Below, in pieces: positions 11,222 through 21,522 of a stretch of 64,000 bases of DNA. The notes beneath the pieces are model-generated. The model had not been told where the DNA came from. It saw only the letters and a list, made by a program, of their open reading frames with translations, and ran no database searches. Made by a program: the position numbers and the translations under genes. The stretch is from positions 33,217,509-33,281,508 of the forward strand of contig CM060886.1 of assembly GCA_030762935.1 (NCBI GenBank). The letters run 5' to 3'. The stretch's first letter is position 1; every line of letters begins with the position of its first letter. This stretch comes from Hymenopus coronatus (lineage: Eukaryota; Arthropoda; Insecta; Mantodea; Hymenopodidae).

Positions 11222-11535
11222 AATTCACCCGTGAGAGAGGTAACGTTGTCGTTTGCTAAGAATTCACCCGGGAGAGAGGTAACGTCGGCGCATGTTAAGA
11301 ATTCGCCCGTGAGTGAGGCAAGGTCGTTTGCTAAGAATTCACCCGTGAGAGAGGTAACGTCGTCGTTTGCTAAGAATTCACCCGGGAGAGAAGTAACGTC
11401 GGCGCATATTAAGAATTCGCCCGTGAGTGAGGCAAGGTCGTTTGCTAAGAATTCACCCGTGAGAGAGGTAACGTCGTCGCATGTTAAGAATTCGCCCGTG
11501 AGTGAGGCAAGGTCGTTTGCTAAGAAGTTCGCGAA
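11222..11535 (+). repeat. Higher-order tandem repeat of 39- and 36-bp units
   Basis: Units are anchored on AAGAATTCACCCG / AAGAATTCGCCCG. The order is 39 (AGAGAGGTAACGTCGTCG type), 39 (GTCGGCGCATGTT type), 36 (GTGAGTGAGGCAAGG type), repeated, then a shortened third period. The higher-order period is 114 bp. All unit lengths are multiples of three, and one frame stays open across the array, giving 13-13-12 residue repeats such as REVTSSFAKNSPG and SEARSFAKNSPV. The frame has no ATG and opens just after a stop near 11183. Coding is therefore unproven. Confidence 0.85.
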
Positions 11536-12055
11536 GTAAGTTTATTATAGTAAGAAACTGTATGTGGAGTAAAGTAACGTCGCTCACCTATTTAACAGTC
11601 GGCTTGCGATTACGTGAAAGTGAATTGTGCCATGTACTCAACTAAAGCAGTGTAAATTGTATTGTGAGTAAGTGTTAAAGAGCACCAGTCAGCAGTATAA
11701 AAGTGTATAACCAAGGTGCTTGTCTTCAAAACGCCTTTAGAATAAACAGCAGTACAAGGTTACAAGTGTTTTCTTAACAATTACAAGATCACTCCTACAA
11801 CTCCTCCCACTAGCCAAATCCACGCCTGGGAGAGTCAATGTTCGTGCAAGACTGAGCAATGCCGTGGCAAACCATCCCAGAAGAACTTCGGTACCAGGTA
11901 CGTGAGTGTCGTGGAGTTGATTGGAAGTGACACTTAAATTACGCTGCACACAAGCACCCAAAGGGAGGCGTATAATCAACAAACTAAAATACTCCCGCAT
12001 ATGGCTCACAACGTGCATCACTAACAACGCATCGAAATCTCTGCTGCAACTGCAT
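11536..12055. other. Possible downstream part of an LTR or transcription unit
   Basis: It contains an AATAAA at about 11739. No family was recognised. The segment 11780-11960 is GC-richer than its surroundings but shows no extended protein similarity in either strand. Confidence 0.3.
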
Positions 12056-12200
12056 TCCACCCAAAATTTGATACAGAGGTTTCATCGGAAATTGACGTTT
12101 TGAGAATCCCTGTATCCAAAAACAGCATTTTTAAAAGCAGGTCTGTATGTGTGTGAACAGCATAACCCAAACACGAAAAGTTGGATAAATACTGTCGCAT
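12056..12200 (-). repeat. HPR internal fragment
   Basis: It holds the CATTCCACCCAAAATTTGATA, ATCCCTGTATCCAAAAA and AACAGCATAACCCAAAC blocks in minus-strand HPR order. Both ends are missing. It overlaps in content with the fragment at 10943-11085, so the two are separate insertions rather than halves of one copy. Confidence 0.75.
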
Positions 12201-12485
12201 GTATGTGTAGGAGCAGCATTTTTATTTTACAATACTTTGAAACATATTATTGCCCTGTCACATTTCCAAATTCTTTTGGTTTCATATTTTATATTTTCTG
12301 ACTTGAGAGACTTTGTTAAGATTCATTTGTGACAGGATGTGTGTGGGCATGCCAGACTTCCTTAGCATTACCGCATGGGACTTTCGTAAAACTGAAATCA
12401 CTAACAAGGAATATCTCAAAAATTTCAACCCTACGTGCTTTAACAAGATGCACAATTTTTATTAAGTAAAATTTTGTCTGTTAAT

Positions 12486-12548
12486 GGAAATGGCGTGATA
12501 TTTATGGACGCTCTTTAACTGCTATGGTTCTCAGCGTCCCATTCTATA
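12486..12548 (-). repeat. SINE-1, 3' part of a copy split by a transposon
   Basis: ATGGACGCTCTTTAACTGC and TCTCAGCGTCCCATTCTATA match the 3' portion of the SINE-1 copies at 44690, 45060 and 60940. The remainder of the same SINE resumes at 14695 on the other side of a TA-duplicating insertion. Confidence 0.85.
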
Positions 12549-14692
12549 GGGTAACTTAGTCTAAAACGGGTCAAAAATTATAAATATAATAATAGCGCTT
12601 AAAACGTTCATGTGAATAAATATAGCAACATATTTTTGATTACGTAAGTCCTTAAGCAACAAAACCCAATAGACACATTTTTATTAACAATAAGGATATA
12701 TGAAACACTGAGGTTAATAGCACTTCTGTATACGACCCGATTTACCCTAAGGATTAGGTCTAAATCGGGTCAGTCATCAAGGTAAATAGGGTCAGTTTAA
12801 AATAGTTTGCTTCTTGAAAAATTCCTCCTTGAATATGGAAAAAAATTAGTCACACAACCTGCATTTGCCATAAATGAAATTCTTCTTTCCTTTGGCACCA
12901 ACACAGTATTCATGGCACCATTCTTTCCCACTTCCCTGACACTGTACCCAGTCTCCTAATTTTTCTGAGCGACGATCAACGTATTTTACAAAACTGAATG
13001 CATATGCGCTTTTATTTTACTCTTACATGTCCTCATACTGGTCGTCTTCTCCAGAAGATGGCGGCAACAGTCGCTTTCTTGCACCCTTTTGTTCCATACT
13101 TGTTTGACTCAGGCAGGACAGTGGTTTCTTTTCTAGACTTACGACTCAGTTGCAGTCTTTTTCTTACTTCTATATTTTGTGGAGAAGTTAAAAGAGCCGC
13201 TTTCTGTTTCCTTGCTGACTCTTTACGTTACGGTCTTTTTATTGGATACGGTAGCAGATCACGGAAGGTCATCGTGGAAGTTGATGCGTGTTCTGGACTG
13301 AAATTAGGAATAGTATTCTCAAGTTTTAAAGTTGCACTCTCAAGTACTGAAGTATGACGTTCTGGTGTGATCAACCATTCTCCTGGTAAATATTCATGAT
13401 CAGACCCCACATTTTCGTTTAGGGGAAACAGACCTGTTGACAAAAATCCAGACTCGGCAATCGCTGGTGTTGCTGATTGGCGCCAAGCTTCTTTGAAAAT
13501 TCTTCCAAATGTAATTTTTGTAATCTTTCGCCCCTCCTGTGTGTTACGCACAAAGTTATTACATTCATTGTCATAATATGCTTTGAGGGCCTTGAAGAAT
13601 GGTCTATCTAATGGTTGGAGTCAATGAGTAGTGTGACTTCGTAGACATACCATATGAATGTCGTGTTCTTCACAAAACTGCAGTGCAGACAAAACTCTTG
13701 TGAGATCCAAGACCATCAATTAGCAGCAAACATGTTCCAGGCACTCGATGGGTCTGGAAGTGATGCAGCCACTGCAAAAAAAAATTCTTCATTGATCCAT
13801 TCAGAATCTGACATGGTCACAAGAGATCCATTTGGGAAGTCATCCGAAAATTCTTGAAGAAATTTCTTTCCCTTTAAAATAGTCAATGGAGGAATAAAGT
13901 TCCCAGTTGCATTTGTGCAAGCTAATATCGTGACAAGCTCCCCTCTCTCAACACAAGTTTGAGAGTACACTGCCTTAGCACCCTTCTGAGCAAAATGTTT
14001 TCTTGTAGGTTTATTGTTCATCTACAAACCAGATTTGTTGGCATTATATATCAGTTGAGGTTTATTAAGTAAAGCACAGGCCTGTAAAGTCTCCTCCAAG
14101 AGTTTGAAGTAGTCAGCTACATCCTTTCTGTTGACATCATTACAACGAGCAGTCGAAAGACCCTCGCGTTCTTAATGTCAACAGCGTTTTATGTCAACTA
14201 GGCATCTGTAATAAAATAATAACGATAAAAACTTAAATCACTCATAGCAGCATTGACCCCTTTAACCCTTAATTTACTGACCCGATTAAGCCAAAATGTA
14301 GGAACATTTATAATCATAAGTTGGTAGTACTTGAATGCGATTAATGAGCGTTGGAGTGTCTTAACCTCAAATATAAGAACTATGCTGGTTTATAAACTTT
14401 AGCTGAGCAAAATTCCTTGTTGATTATGTTACAAAATAAAGAAAACAATCAAAGTTTTATTTTAAATATCTAAACAATACAGCCTTTACCAATTACAAGA
14501 CTTGTTTCTTTTTTATACCACAGCTACAAAAAACACAATTTCCATAAAATTTAACGTTCACTGTGAGCAAGAAATTGCAGTCTTCTTCGGTAGATGGTAG
14601 CATGCTGTATATGTCAATTGACCTTGGTGTAAATAGCAAAGTTTTAAAACTGACCCGATTAATCTGTTGACCCGATTTAGACTAAGTTACGT
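12549..14692 (-). mobile_element. Pogo-type (Tc1/mariner superfamily) DNA transposon nested in a SINE
   Basis: The ends are inverted repeats: left GGGTAACTTAGTCTAAAACG, right reverse-complementing to ACGTAACTTAGTCTAAATCG and continuing with GGGTCAA in both. It is flanked by TA at 12547-12548 and 14693-14694. The SINE it interrupts reads continuously when the element and one TA are removed. The length is 2144 bp. The motif TGACCCGATTTA or its complement recurs near both ends (about 12722, 12767, 12790, 14278, 14652, 14670), possibly transposase binding sites. It carries a broken transposase on the minus strand. TA target and DDE-type transposase with a PLD motif fit the pogo/Tigger group. Confidence 0.88.
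12833..14165 (-). pseudogene. Pogo-type transposase pseudogene with C-terminal PHD-like finger
   Basis: On the minus strand the order is as follows. 14160-14035 gives an N-terminally truncated start (RKDVADYFKLLEETLQA) leading to LIYNANKSGL, where active family members have a DETG-type motif, so the first catalytic Asp is replaced. A stop follows. 14021-13716 is open (QKGAKAVYSQ, ERGELVTILACTNA, NFIPPLTILKGKK). The frame then shifts near the A9 run at 13777. LLLIDGLGSHKS holds the second Asp, then QPLDRPFFKALKAYY the third. 13551-13228 is open. A Cys/His-rich end (about 12985-12845: DWVQC, EWCHEYCVG, KCRLC) resembles a PHD-type finger. The N-terminal helix-turn-helix DNA-binding domain is missing. 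Confidence 0.8.
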
Positions 14693-14694
14693 TA

Positions 14695-14888
14695 CTGGGT
14701 GCGAAAGACCGATAAAGTTTGCTCAGAGGCCTCTCTATCAGGCTTGAGGTTCTTTTGCGCGCCGTAAATCTACGACACGGGACCAATGGCTTTACTTCTC
14801 TTCCGAAGGAAGCCATGCTAAGGATTTTTACGCCCGAAAAAATGCATTGTCCTCCGCCGGGTTTGAACCCGCGACCTTGGGATTGTGT
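14695..14888 (-). repeat. SINE-1, main part of the split copy
   Basis: It contains CTGGGTGCGAAAGACCG, the CTTGAGGTTCTTTTGCGCG segment, CTTCCGAAGGAAGCCATGC and the B-box complement GGTTTGAACCCGCGACCTTG. It is cut inside the tRNA-like head, where HPR sequence begins. Together with 12486-12548 it forms one copy. Confidence 0.85.
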
Positions 14889-15184
14889 CTGTCACTTACG
14901 GTTTACCAGTTATGCAAAATTTCGCAAAATGTATCCAGAATAAAGATGTTTTCAGAGATTTTTGCGAGAAAATTCAAAATACAGGTACATTTTATTTGTT
15001 ATGTAAATATCTTTAATATATCTACGATATTTTAATCAAAATCGTCAAAGTCATTTTTGAGAAACTCAAAATGTTCGAAAAATGTTTCATGTAAAGGGTA
15101 GTTGGGAGGGGAAGGAATTTCTTGAAAATCTTCGTGTCGCATCCTTGGAAGATACTGAACTTAATACCAAATTTGCTCTTTAAA

Positions 15185-15217
<33 letters not shown>

Positions 15218-15358
15218 GAGCTTTTTCCAGAAATACCCTTTTTTGGATTCAGGGTGACCCAAAACATGTATTTCCCTGACATCTCGGTATCGAATTTTTG
15301 GTTGGAATGCAATACCTTCTCTATACACTATGTACATAATACGTGCAGAGAAAGTAAA
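14889..15358 (+). repeat. HPR repeat, 5' truncated
   Basis: It starts within the CTTACGGTTTACCAGTTATG block directly against the SINE and ends in the palindrome with GCAGAGAAAGTAAAAA. It contains a (CA)n tract at 15186-15212. Confidence 0.85.
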
Positions 15359-15828
15359 AAGGTCAGGGAAATTTAACACATCAGGACTTTTTTTGCCATC
15401 TTTGGCTTCAATCTTAAATATTAATTTACCAATGCTCTAAGTAATTATAATTGTAATATTTTCCATAAAGATATTCATCTATGCATTCCTAATTTTGGAT
15501 TTCTGCCAGATTACGACGTGAAATGATGCGCTTTTCCCGAACTGGCATGGCTTGGGTGTTGACAAAAAACAGCTCTCACTATGCTTCTATTTTGTTTCCG
15601 AAAGCTCATTTGCGTTGCTACATATCGTCATAGGGAATGCACCGTCGATCTGACTTGATTAGCGTCGATGTTACAGCAAAAACTGACAAAGCATTAGCTT
15701 AACGTCCCTCAGGCTACATTTGCCAGTGATCGATGAAATCGAGCATTAGACACCAGCAAACTAAGGTTGCAGTGTGTATGCAGTTCAGTTTGTTTAGAAA
15801 TTATTCATTACAACGCGTATTTCTTTCT
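15359..15828. other. Unassigned stretch
   Basis: Moderately GC-richer than its surroundings (15500-15760), with no recognised gene, repeat or RNA. Confidence 0.4.
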
Positions 15829-16655
15829 CTAAGCGTATGTAGATAGTGTACACACAAGGTATTGTAATGCACCCAAAATTTCGATATCGAAATTTCGATA
15901 TCGAAATTTTATAATGGGTCTCTTTGAATAAAAAAAAATTTGGAAAAAGGGCTGTGTGTGTCTGTAGACAGTATAACTCAAAAACGAAAAGACCGTTGAA
16001 TACTAAACTTGGTATAAGTTTGATATTTTCAAGGATGCGACCCGAAGATTTTCAAGAAAATCCCCACACCCCCAATTACCCTTTACATGGAACTTTTTTC
16101 GAAAATTTTGATTTTCTCAAAAATGACTCTAACGATTTTGATTAAAATTTCGTATATTAAACATATTTACCTGACAAATAAAATGTTTATCTTGAATTTT
16201 CTAGGAATAGCCTTTGAAGAGTGGTTTATTCTGGATGAATTTTACGGAATTTTGAATAACTGCTTAACCGTAAGAGATGGACAAGAACTTAACCAAAAAA
16301 AAATGTACAGCACGTTAAAACACACAATTTATGTTATATACATTTTTTTCGTGGAGTTGATCGGTTTTGAGATATTCCTTTTTCTTGGTTTCAGCTTTGA
16401 AAAACTTAATACTTCTCTCATACAGGAATTTGTCAACTCCTTTCCATACAAACAAAGGAACTTCAGTCACATAGTAACTAGCTTTTGACTTTCACTTTAA
16501 CCTATGGTACTCCCTTATTTCGCTTCTACTTACAAGGAAGCAAGTAAGACTATTTCTGCTATTTTTTCTGATTAGAATGAAGTAAATAGACGTATAAGCT
16601 TTTTAATAATAATTTGTTGAAGATATGTAGAGAAAGTCCTGTGAATGGAACACAT
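15829..16655 (-). repeat. HPR repeat, near full length, with a 36-nt palindrome
   Basis: It contains all internal blocks and ends at GAGAAAGTCCTGTGAATGG. The usual AAAATTTCGATACCGA block near the hairpin has become an exact 36-nt palindrome at 15875-15910 by duplication of TTTCGATATCGAAA. The hairpin itself is degenerate. Confidence 0.85.
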
Positions 16656-16739
16656 GTGAAATCTCGGTATCCAATTTTTGGTGGAGTACAATACATTCTC
16701 TATACATTATGTACATAATGCCTATAGAGAAAGTAAAAA
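16656..16739 (+). repeat. HPR 3'-end fragment
   Basis: GTGAAATCTCGGTATCC through the full palindrome to GAGAAAGTAAAAA. It directly abuts the 5' end of the opposite-strand copy, so the composite has a hairpin at both outer ends. Confidence 0.85.
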
Positions 16740-16759
16740 CTAGTCTTTTAGCTGCTTAT

Positions 16760-17255
16760 TCTTGAATCTTCTTCGCAGCAATTTAAGATACAGATATAAA
16801 GAATTGCTTTTATTGAATATTTTCTTGTACATGCAAAGCGAATACAGTAAGACACTAGGCTTAAGCATTAATCGAATTTCTTAAGAGCTGGTTGGATGTG
16901 ATCAATTGAAATTCCGCTCGACCAGGAAAAAGAAAATCGATGACTTCCCTTTTGAGAAACCTATAAACATTGGAACATGTAAATTTCCGCGAATATCTTT
17001 CTGTCGCATCCTTGGAAGATACCGAACTTAATACCAAGTTTGGTATTTAACCGACTTTACATTTTTAGGTTATGCAGTTCTGTCGTACACACGCACGCAC
17101 GCATATACATACATACACACGGATTTTTTTCCAAAATGCTTTTTGGAATTACAACTTCTCAAATTGTTTATTTATGGTGAAATCCCCGTGTCAAACTTTT
17201 GGGTGCAATGCAATTATTTTCTCTGTGTACAATGTACGTTGTACATGACAAAGAA
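16760..17255 (+). repeat. Degraded, internally deleted HPR copy
   Basis: GAGCTGGTTGGATGTGA, GTCGCATCCTTGGAAGATAC, CCAAGTTTGGTATTTAAC and a palindrome variant (CAATGTACGTTGTACATG) appear in HPR order, with about 350 bp missing between them. Its palindrome is closer to the subfamily B type. Confidence 0.65.
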
Positions 17256-17310
17256 AGTAATAAAATATGGTTTGATTAATGAAAACAGAATGGGTACTAT
17301 GTACAATATA

Positions 17311-18206
17311 TTTTTACTTTCTCTAGCCCCATATGTACAATGTACATAGGGATAGAGAAGTATTGTATTCCAACCCAAATATTCGATACCGAGATTTCAC
17401 CGGAAATACATGTTTCAGGACCCCCTGTATCCAGAAAAAGCATTTTCAGAAAAAGGTCCACGTGTGTGTGTCCGGTGTCCGTGTGTCTGTGAACACGATA
17501 ACTAGATAAATTACCAAACTTGGTATTTAAGTTTAGTATCTTTCAGGGATACGACACGATTTTGAGAAAAATCCCCCCACCCCAAACTACCCTTTACATG
17601 AAACTTTTTTTCGAAAATTTTGGTTTTCTTAAAAATGGCTCTAATGATTTTGATTAAAATATCATATATTAAAGATATTTAACTAATAAATAAAATGTAT
17701 GTCTTGAATTTTCTGGGAATAGCTTCTAAAGACCTGTTTATTCCGGATGAATTTTGCTTAATTTGGCATAACTAGTAAACCGTAAGATATAGACAAAAAC
17801 TTACTCTACAAAAAATGTAGGTCTTGTTAAAATACACCAGTAATGCCATATACATTTTTCTCGTGGAGCTTACCGTTTTCGCGGTATTCATTGTTATTAG
17901 TTTCAGTTGTGAAGTACTTATACTTTTCTCAGACGGGAGTGTCCGTTTTTCTTTTATTCTACTCCTGGCCAAGAAAAGAAGCGATTTGTAATGACAATCG
18001 CATTACTGACAGCTTTTAAAACATTTGACTATTGGTTTAGCCTAGTGTATTCCCTTATTTTCTTCCTAATTATACGGAACTAAATAATAAGAAGATTGTG
18101 CTAATGAGTACCACGATTAGCAAGGTGCAGAAAGAAGAAGAATCTTATGTATGAAGTTTGTAGAACAGCTAGGGAAAGTCATGTGAGTGTAACACATAAG
18201 ATTTTT
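17311..18206 (-). repeat. HPR repeat, subfamily B, full length
   Basis: The terminal hairpin reads CTCTAGCCCCATATGTACAA / TGTACATAGGGATAGAG instead of the TATACACTATGTACATAG type. It ends ACACATAAGA followed by a T8 run. The 5' half resembles the copy at 27734-28620 more than subfamily A copies (for example the GTACTTATACTTTTCTCAGA and GACAATCGCATTACTG segments). Confidence 0.85.
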
Positions 18207-18641
18207 TTTAATAACGAACAAGAATAAACAGCCAGTTTGATATTAGACAACAGCTTCTTGGAAATCCTTCAGAAATTGCAGCAAGGCCCTCTGTGGCTCA
18301 TCTCAGTTACTTCCGACGAGCTTCATTATTACCTTTCAAATGACGAATGCAATTAATTCTGAAATGGGGTGGAAATTACCCGGTAATTATGGAGACGAAA
18401 TAACGTCATTTCTACGGCTTTAGAAATTATAAATAGAACAATCATACGGTAATGAGGCAAATCTCGCTTCGCGATGGGGACGAGGTGGTTTGAAAACCAA
18501 CAATTTGTTCACAAGTGGAATATTGTAATATTCATACTCTGTATAATTTGAAATCGGAATGCTTAACATTTTGGGAAAAAAAAACATTTATGTCTAATAT
18601 TTTTCTAAATTAGTGGTTAAAATGGTGATGAAATCATGGTG
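18207..18641. other. Unassigned stretch
   Basis: No known element. A segment at 18350-18490 has GC-richer patches, including GCTTCGCGATGGGGACGAGG, without further recognisable structure. Confidence 0.35.
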
Positions 18642-18756
18642 AAAATGCTTTTTCTGGACACAGGGGCTCTAAAACATATATTTGCGGCGAAATCTCGGTA
18701 TCGAATTTTTTGGTGGAATGCAATGCCTTCACTATACACTATGTACATAGTTCGCA
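18642..18756 (+). repeat. HPR 3'-end fragment
   Basis: The GAAAATGCTTTTTCTGGACA block through CTCGGTATCGAATTTTTTGG to the first arm of the hairpin and ATGTACATAG. The final GAGAAAGT is missing. Confidence 0.8.
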
Positions 18757-19084
18757 GCTTGCTATTTGCTGACTTTGAATGACTTCACTAGAAACAAAAT
18801 AATAGCAATTTGCCACTTCAAAAGTTGTACCAAGGTACTGCTAAATTTAAGCCAGCGAATGCCTAAGGTAGTGCGTTCATGAGGATGTCATAAATAATGA
18901 GGTCAACTCATAGGCACAAGTTCAAATCGTAAGGGAAATATAAATTAATGGTTTCATCTGCTTTAGCAATTCCAGAAAAGTATACAAAGCTATATAAAAT
19001 GAAGACGGCTGCACAGACTTTTTGCAGAAAATTCGTAGTATGTTTTTTATATTCTTGAAAATATCTTCAACATTATATTTCGTT
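18757..19084. other. Unassigned stretch
   Basis: No gene or known repeat is visible. Confidence 0.35.
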
Positions 19085-19267
19085 TTGGAGTTATCGTGTT
19101 CACAGACACACAAGACACTGACATATGGTCACACGGACCTTTTTCTAAAGATAATTTTACTGGATAATGGGGACGTTAAGACGTTCTATTTTCGGTGAAA
19201 TCACAGCATCGAATTTTTTAGTGAAATACAATACATTTTCTATACATAGTACATGAAGAGAAGGTAA
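19085..19267 (+). repeat. HPR 3'-end fragment
   Basis: GAGTTATCGTGTTCACAGAC through the TTTTCGGTGAAATCACAGC block to a shrunken hairpin and GAGAAGGTAAAT. Confidence 0.75.
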
Positions 19268-19907
19268 ATATCGCAGAAACGTATGTACGCCTCTAGTCCC
19301 AGTACTATGCGCGCACAATTTCCCATTCGGTAGATTTCGCTGAATTTCGGAAGCAGAGCATTGTGTCAAAATTGAAACACGAAGTACTCTAGAGTGTAAC
19401 CGTGATACACACTGATATGTAGTGGCTTCAATGCTAAAGTTTTATTCTGTCTGCAAATTCCACACTTCGCACATGCACGTGCGCTGTTGCTTCGTTAAAC
19501 AATTCCGCTAGCTCATGGCTAATTAATCTGTTCACCGTAAGGCTCAGGGCCTCAAAAAAAAAGAAACTTTCTTTGGTTGACAACACTGCGGAAAGACAGA
19601 GGGCCGAGATATTTCTGCTCCTTTCTCCGTAAAATTAGCGCCTAAAAACGATGTGTGCATAGTATGCAGTCCTTTGTCTGTTCGAAGCCACAAATATGTC
19701 TTCTTCTAGCCCCCAACTGCACACATTTTGCCAAAATATGCATAATAGAAAATTACTCCTCTGCTTTGAAAATACTATTATAAATACATAAAGATTTGTA
19801 TAGTTGAATTATTGTATTGTTGATTTTGAGGGGTTTTAATATAAACTACAAATTAGTACAGTTTTGGGCTCGAGCAGTACATTTTCTTAAATTACTTTTC
19901 CTTTCCA
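19268..19907. other. Unassigned stretch
   Basis: No recognised gene. The part at 19300-19700 is less AT-rich. I found no protein similarity or RNA structure that I can name. Confidence 0.35.
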
Positions 19908-20645
19908 TTTTTACTTTCTCTACACATAGTAAAATTCGATACCAAGATTTATACCGGAAATAAATGTTTTAGGGTCCCCTATATCCAAAAAAAGTATTTT
20001 CAGAAAAAGTTCCGTGTGTCTGTGAACACGATAATTCAAAAACGAAAAGTCGGTAAAATACCATACTTGACCTTTAAATTTAGTAGCTTCCAGGGATGCG
20101 ACACAAAGATTTTGAGAAAAATCCCCCCCAGCCCAAACTGCACGTTACATGCAAAAAATTTCGAAAATTTGTATTTCCTCAAAAATGGTTCTAACGATTT
20201 TGATTAAAATGCCGTATATAATATAAAGATATTTATATTGCAAATAAAATGTCTATCTTGAATTTTCGGGGAATATCCTCTAAACTCTTCTTTATTCTGA
20301 GTTTTGCTGAAGTTTGTTTAACTGGTAAACCGTAAGAGATAAACAAAAACTTACAGCACAAAAAATGTTGATCACGTAAGAACACAAAACTTATGCCATA
20401 TAGCTACGTTTTCCTGGTTGAATTTACCATTCCTGAAATATTCTTGTTATTTGTATCAACTTTAAAATACTTAAACTTTTCTCACCCGGAAAGTTGTAAA
20501 CTCCTTGCCCTGCGTAGAAACCGTTTTCAATCACATGGCAACCAGGTTTTAAGATTTGACTATAGTTTTAGCCTAGTGTGTTCTCTTATTTTCCTTCTGC
20601 TTACAAGGAAGCAAGTAATAAAGATAATATTTGCCAACTTTGGTT
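19908..20645 (-). repeat. HPR repeat, 5' end missing
   Basis: It begins TTTTTACTTTCTCTACACAT with a deleted hairpin and retains the internal blocks through CTTACAAGGAAGCAAGTAAT. It lacks the last ~110 bp that would end in CATCAGA. Confidence 0.8.
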
Positions 20646-20707
20646 TATATATCTACAGCCTCAGTCAAGTAGGCTATGACTCTGAAAGCTCGTAATCAAT
20701 CCATAAA

Positions 20708-21350
20708 ATGGCGGATGATTTCAATGTCATGAACATGGAATCTGCTGAACCAGACGAAATTATGCAAGCAGCGGAGAGAGAAAAATTACAACTGCTACAC
20801 TGTCTCCGTTGTGTAGAATGTTTTCGTTCTTTACGATTAAGTGATCATATTGTCAGCACTGATGTTAAGCAAGGCAATAACTGCATATCGCAGAGCAATA
20901 AGCATGAACTTCGTGAAATAGGTAAAATAATCTATATGTTTATCTCAACTATCATAAAGTACATAGAGGATTAAGCTTTTTAACAATAAAGTCATGAGAA
21001 TGACTTTTACTCAAGGGCATCAAAACCGGAATTTCTGAAAAAGTTTGAGGCGAATGCTACTATACCTTCTCTATAGTTGATAGAGAAAATAAAGGAAAGA
21101 AACATAAGAACACATTTCAGCTGGGATACGGCAGAGCAAATGTTTTATTGCTCTCTAGCAAGAAAGTCTGAGAGAAGAAATTAATGCGAGTAAAGAAAGG
21201 AAGCTTTATGCCAGAGGAACTTGGAACCCAGCCATACATGCAACTGGTGGCAGTAGAGTTGATAATGATGAAGAAGAGCTGACTTCAGTTGACCATTTAT
21301 TTTCACTTGCAAAAAGTAGCTCTAGATTACTAAGAAAAATTAACTCGTAA
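20708..21350 (+). CDS. Possible two-exon gene of unknown function (133 aa)
   Basis: Exon 1 (20708-20921) opens at ATGGCGGATGATTTC and ends at ATAG before GTAAAA, a plausible donor. Exon 2 (21163-21350) follows a pyrimidine-rich run and a CAAG acceptor, is phase-compatible, and ends in TAA. The joined 402-nt frame has no internal stop. Exon 1 gives an acidic start with MADDFNVMNMESAEPDE, then CLRCVECFRSLRL. Exon 2 gives SKERKLYARGTWNPAIHATG and DNDEEELTSVDHLF. I do not recognise the family. A TAG acceptor 4 nt upstream would break the frame, which weakens the model. The intron contains an HPR hairpin remnant (about 21052-21093). Codon content is less AT-biased than the flanking repeats. It may be a real small gene, a pseudogene or chance. 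Confidence 0.35.
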
Positions 21351-21477
21351 TTTGCTTTTGTTTCCTTAAGCTTCTCACAGCATCCTCCACAACGTTTTTT
21401 CCTTTGCTCTCTGTAAAAAGATCCAACAAGCCCTCGTGAATATTCTGTCTCTTCTTATAGTCCAAGGAGTTAGTTTG
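21343..21477 (-). other. Short minus-strand open segment, function unknown
   Basis: An open run of about 45 codons on the minus strand includes GLLDLFTESKGKNVVEDAV and ends in TAA. It overlaps the stop of the plus-strand exon by a few bases. There is no start codon or recognised family. It could be an exon of a different gene or chance. Confidence 0.15.
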
Positions 21478-21522
21478 TCACCAGATACATATGAAGCTTT
21501 TTGTACACAGGTATGTCTAGCC

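Noticed and set aside
11231..11539. Expressed 102-residue repeat protein
   Set aside because: The first codon of the frame is GTG and no in-frame ATG exists upstream before a stop, so translation is not supported. The repeat itself is kept as a feature.
12998..13357. 119-codon plus-strand frame
   Set aside because: It lies antisense to the pogo-type transposase and its linker, whose protein motifs are on the minus strand.
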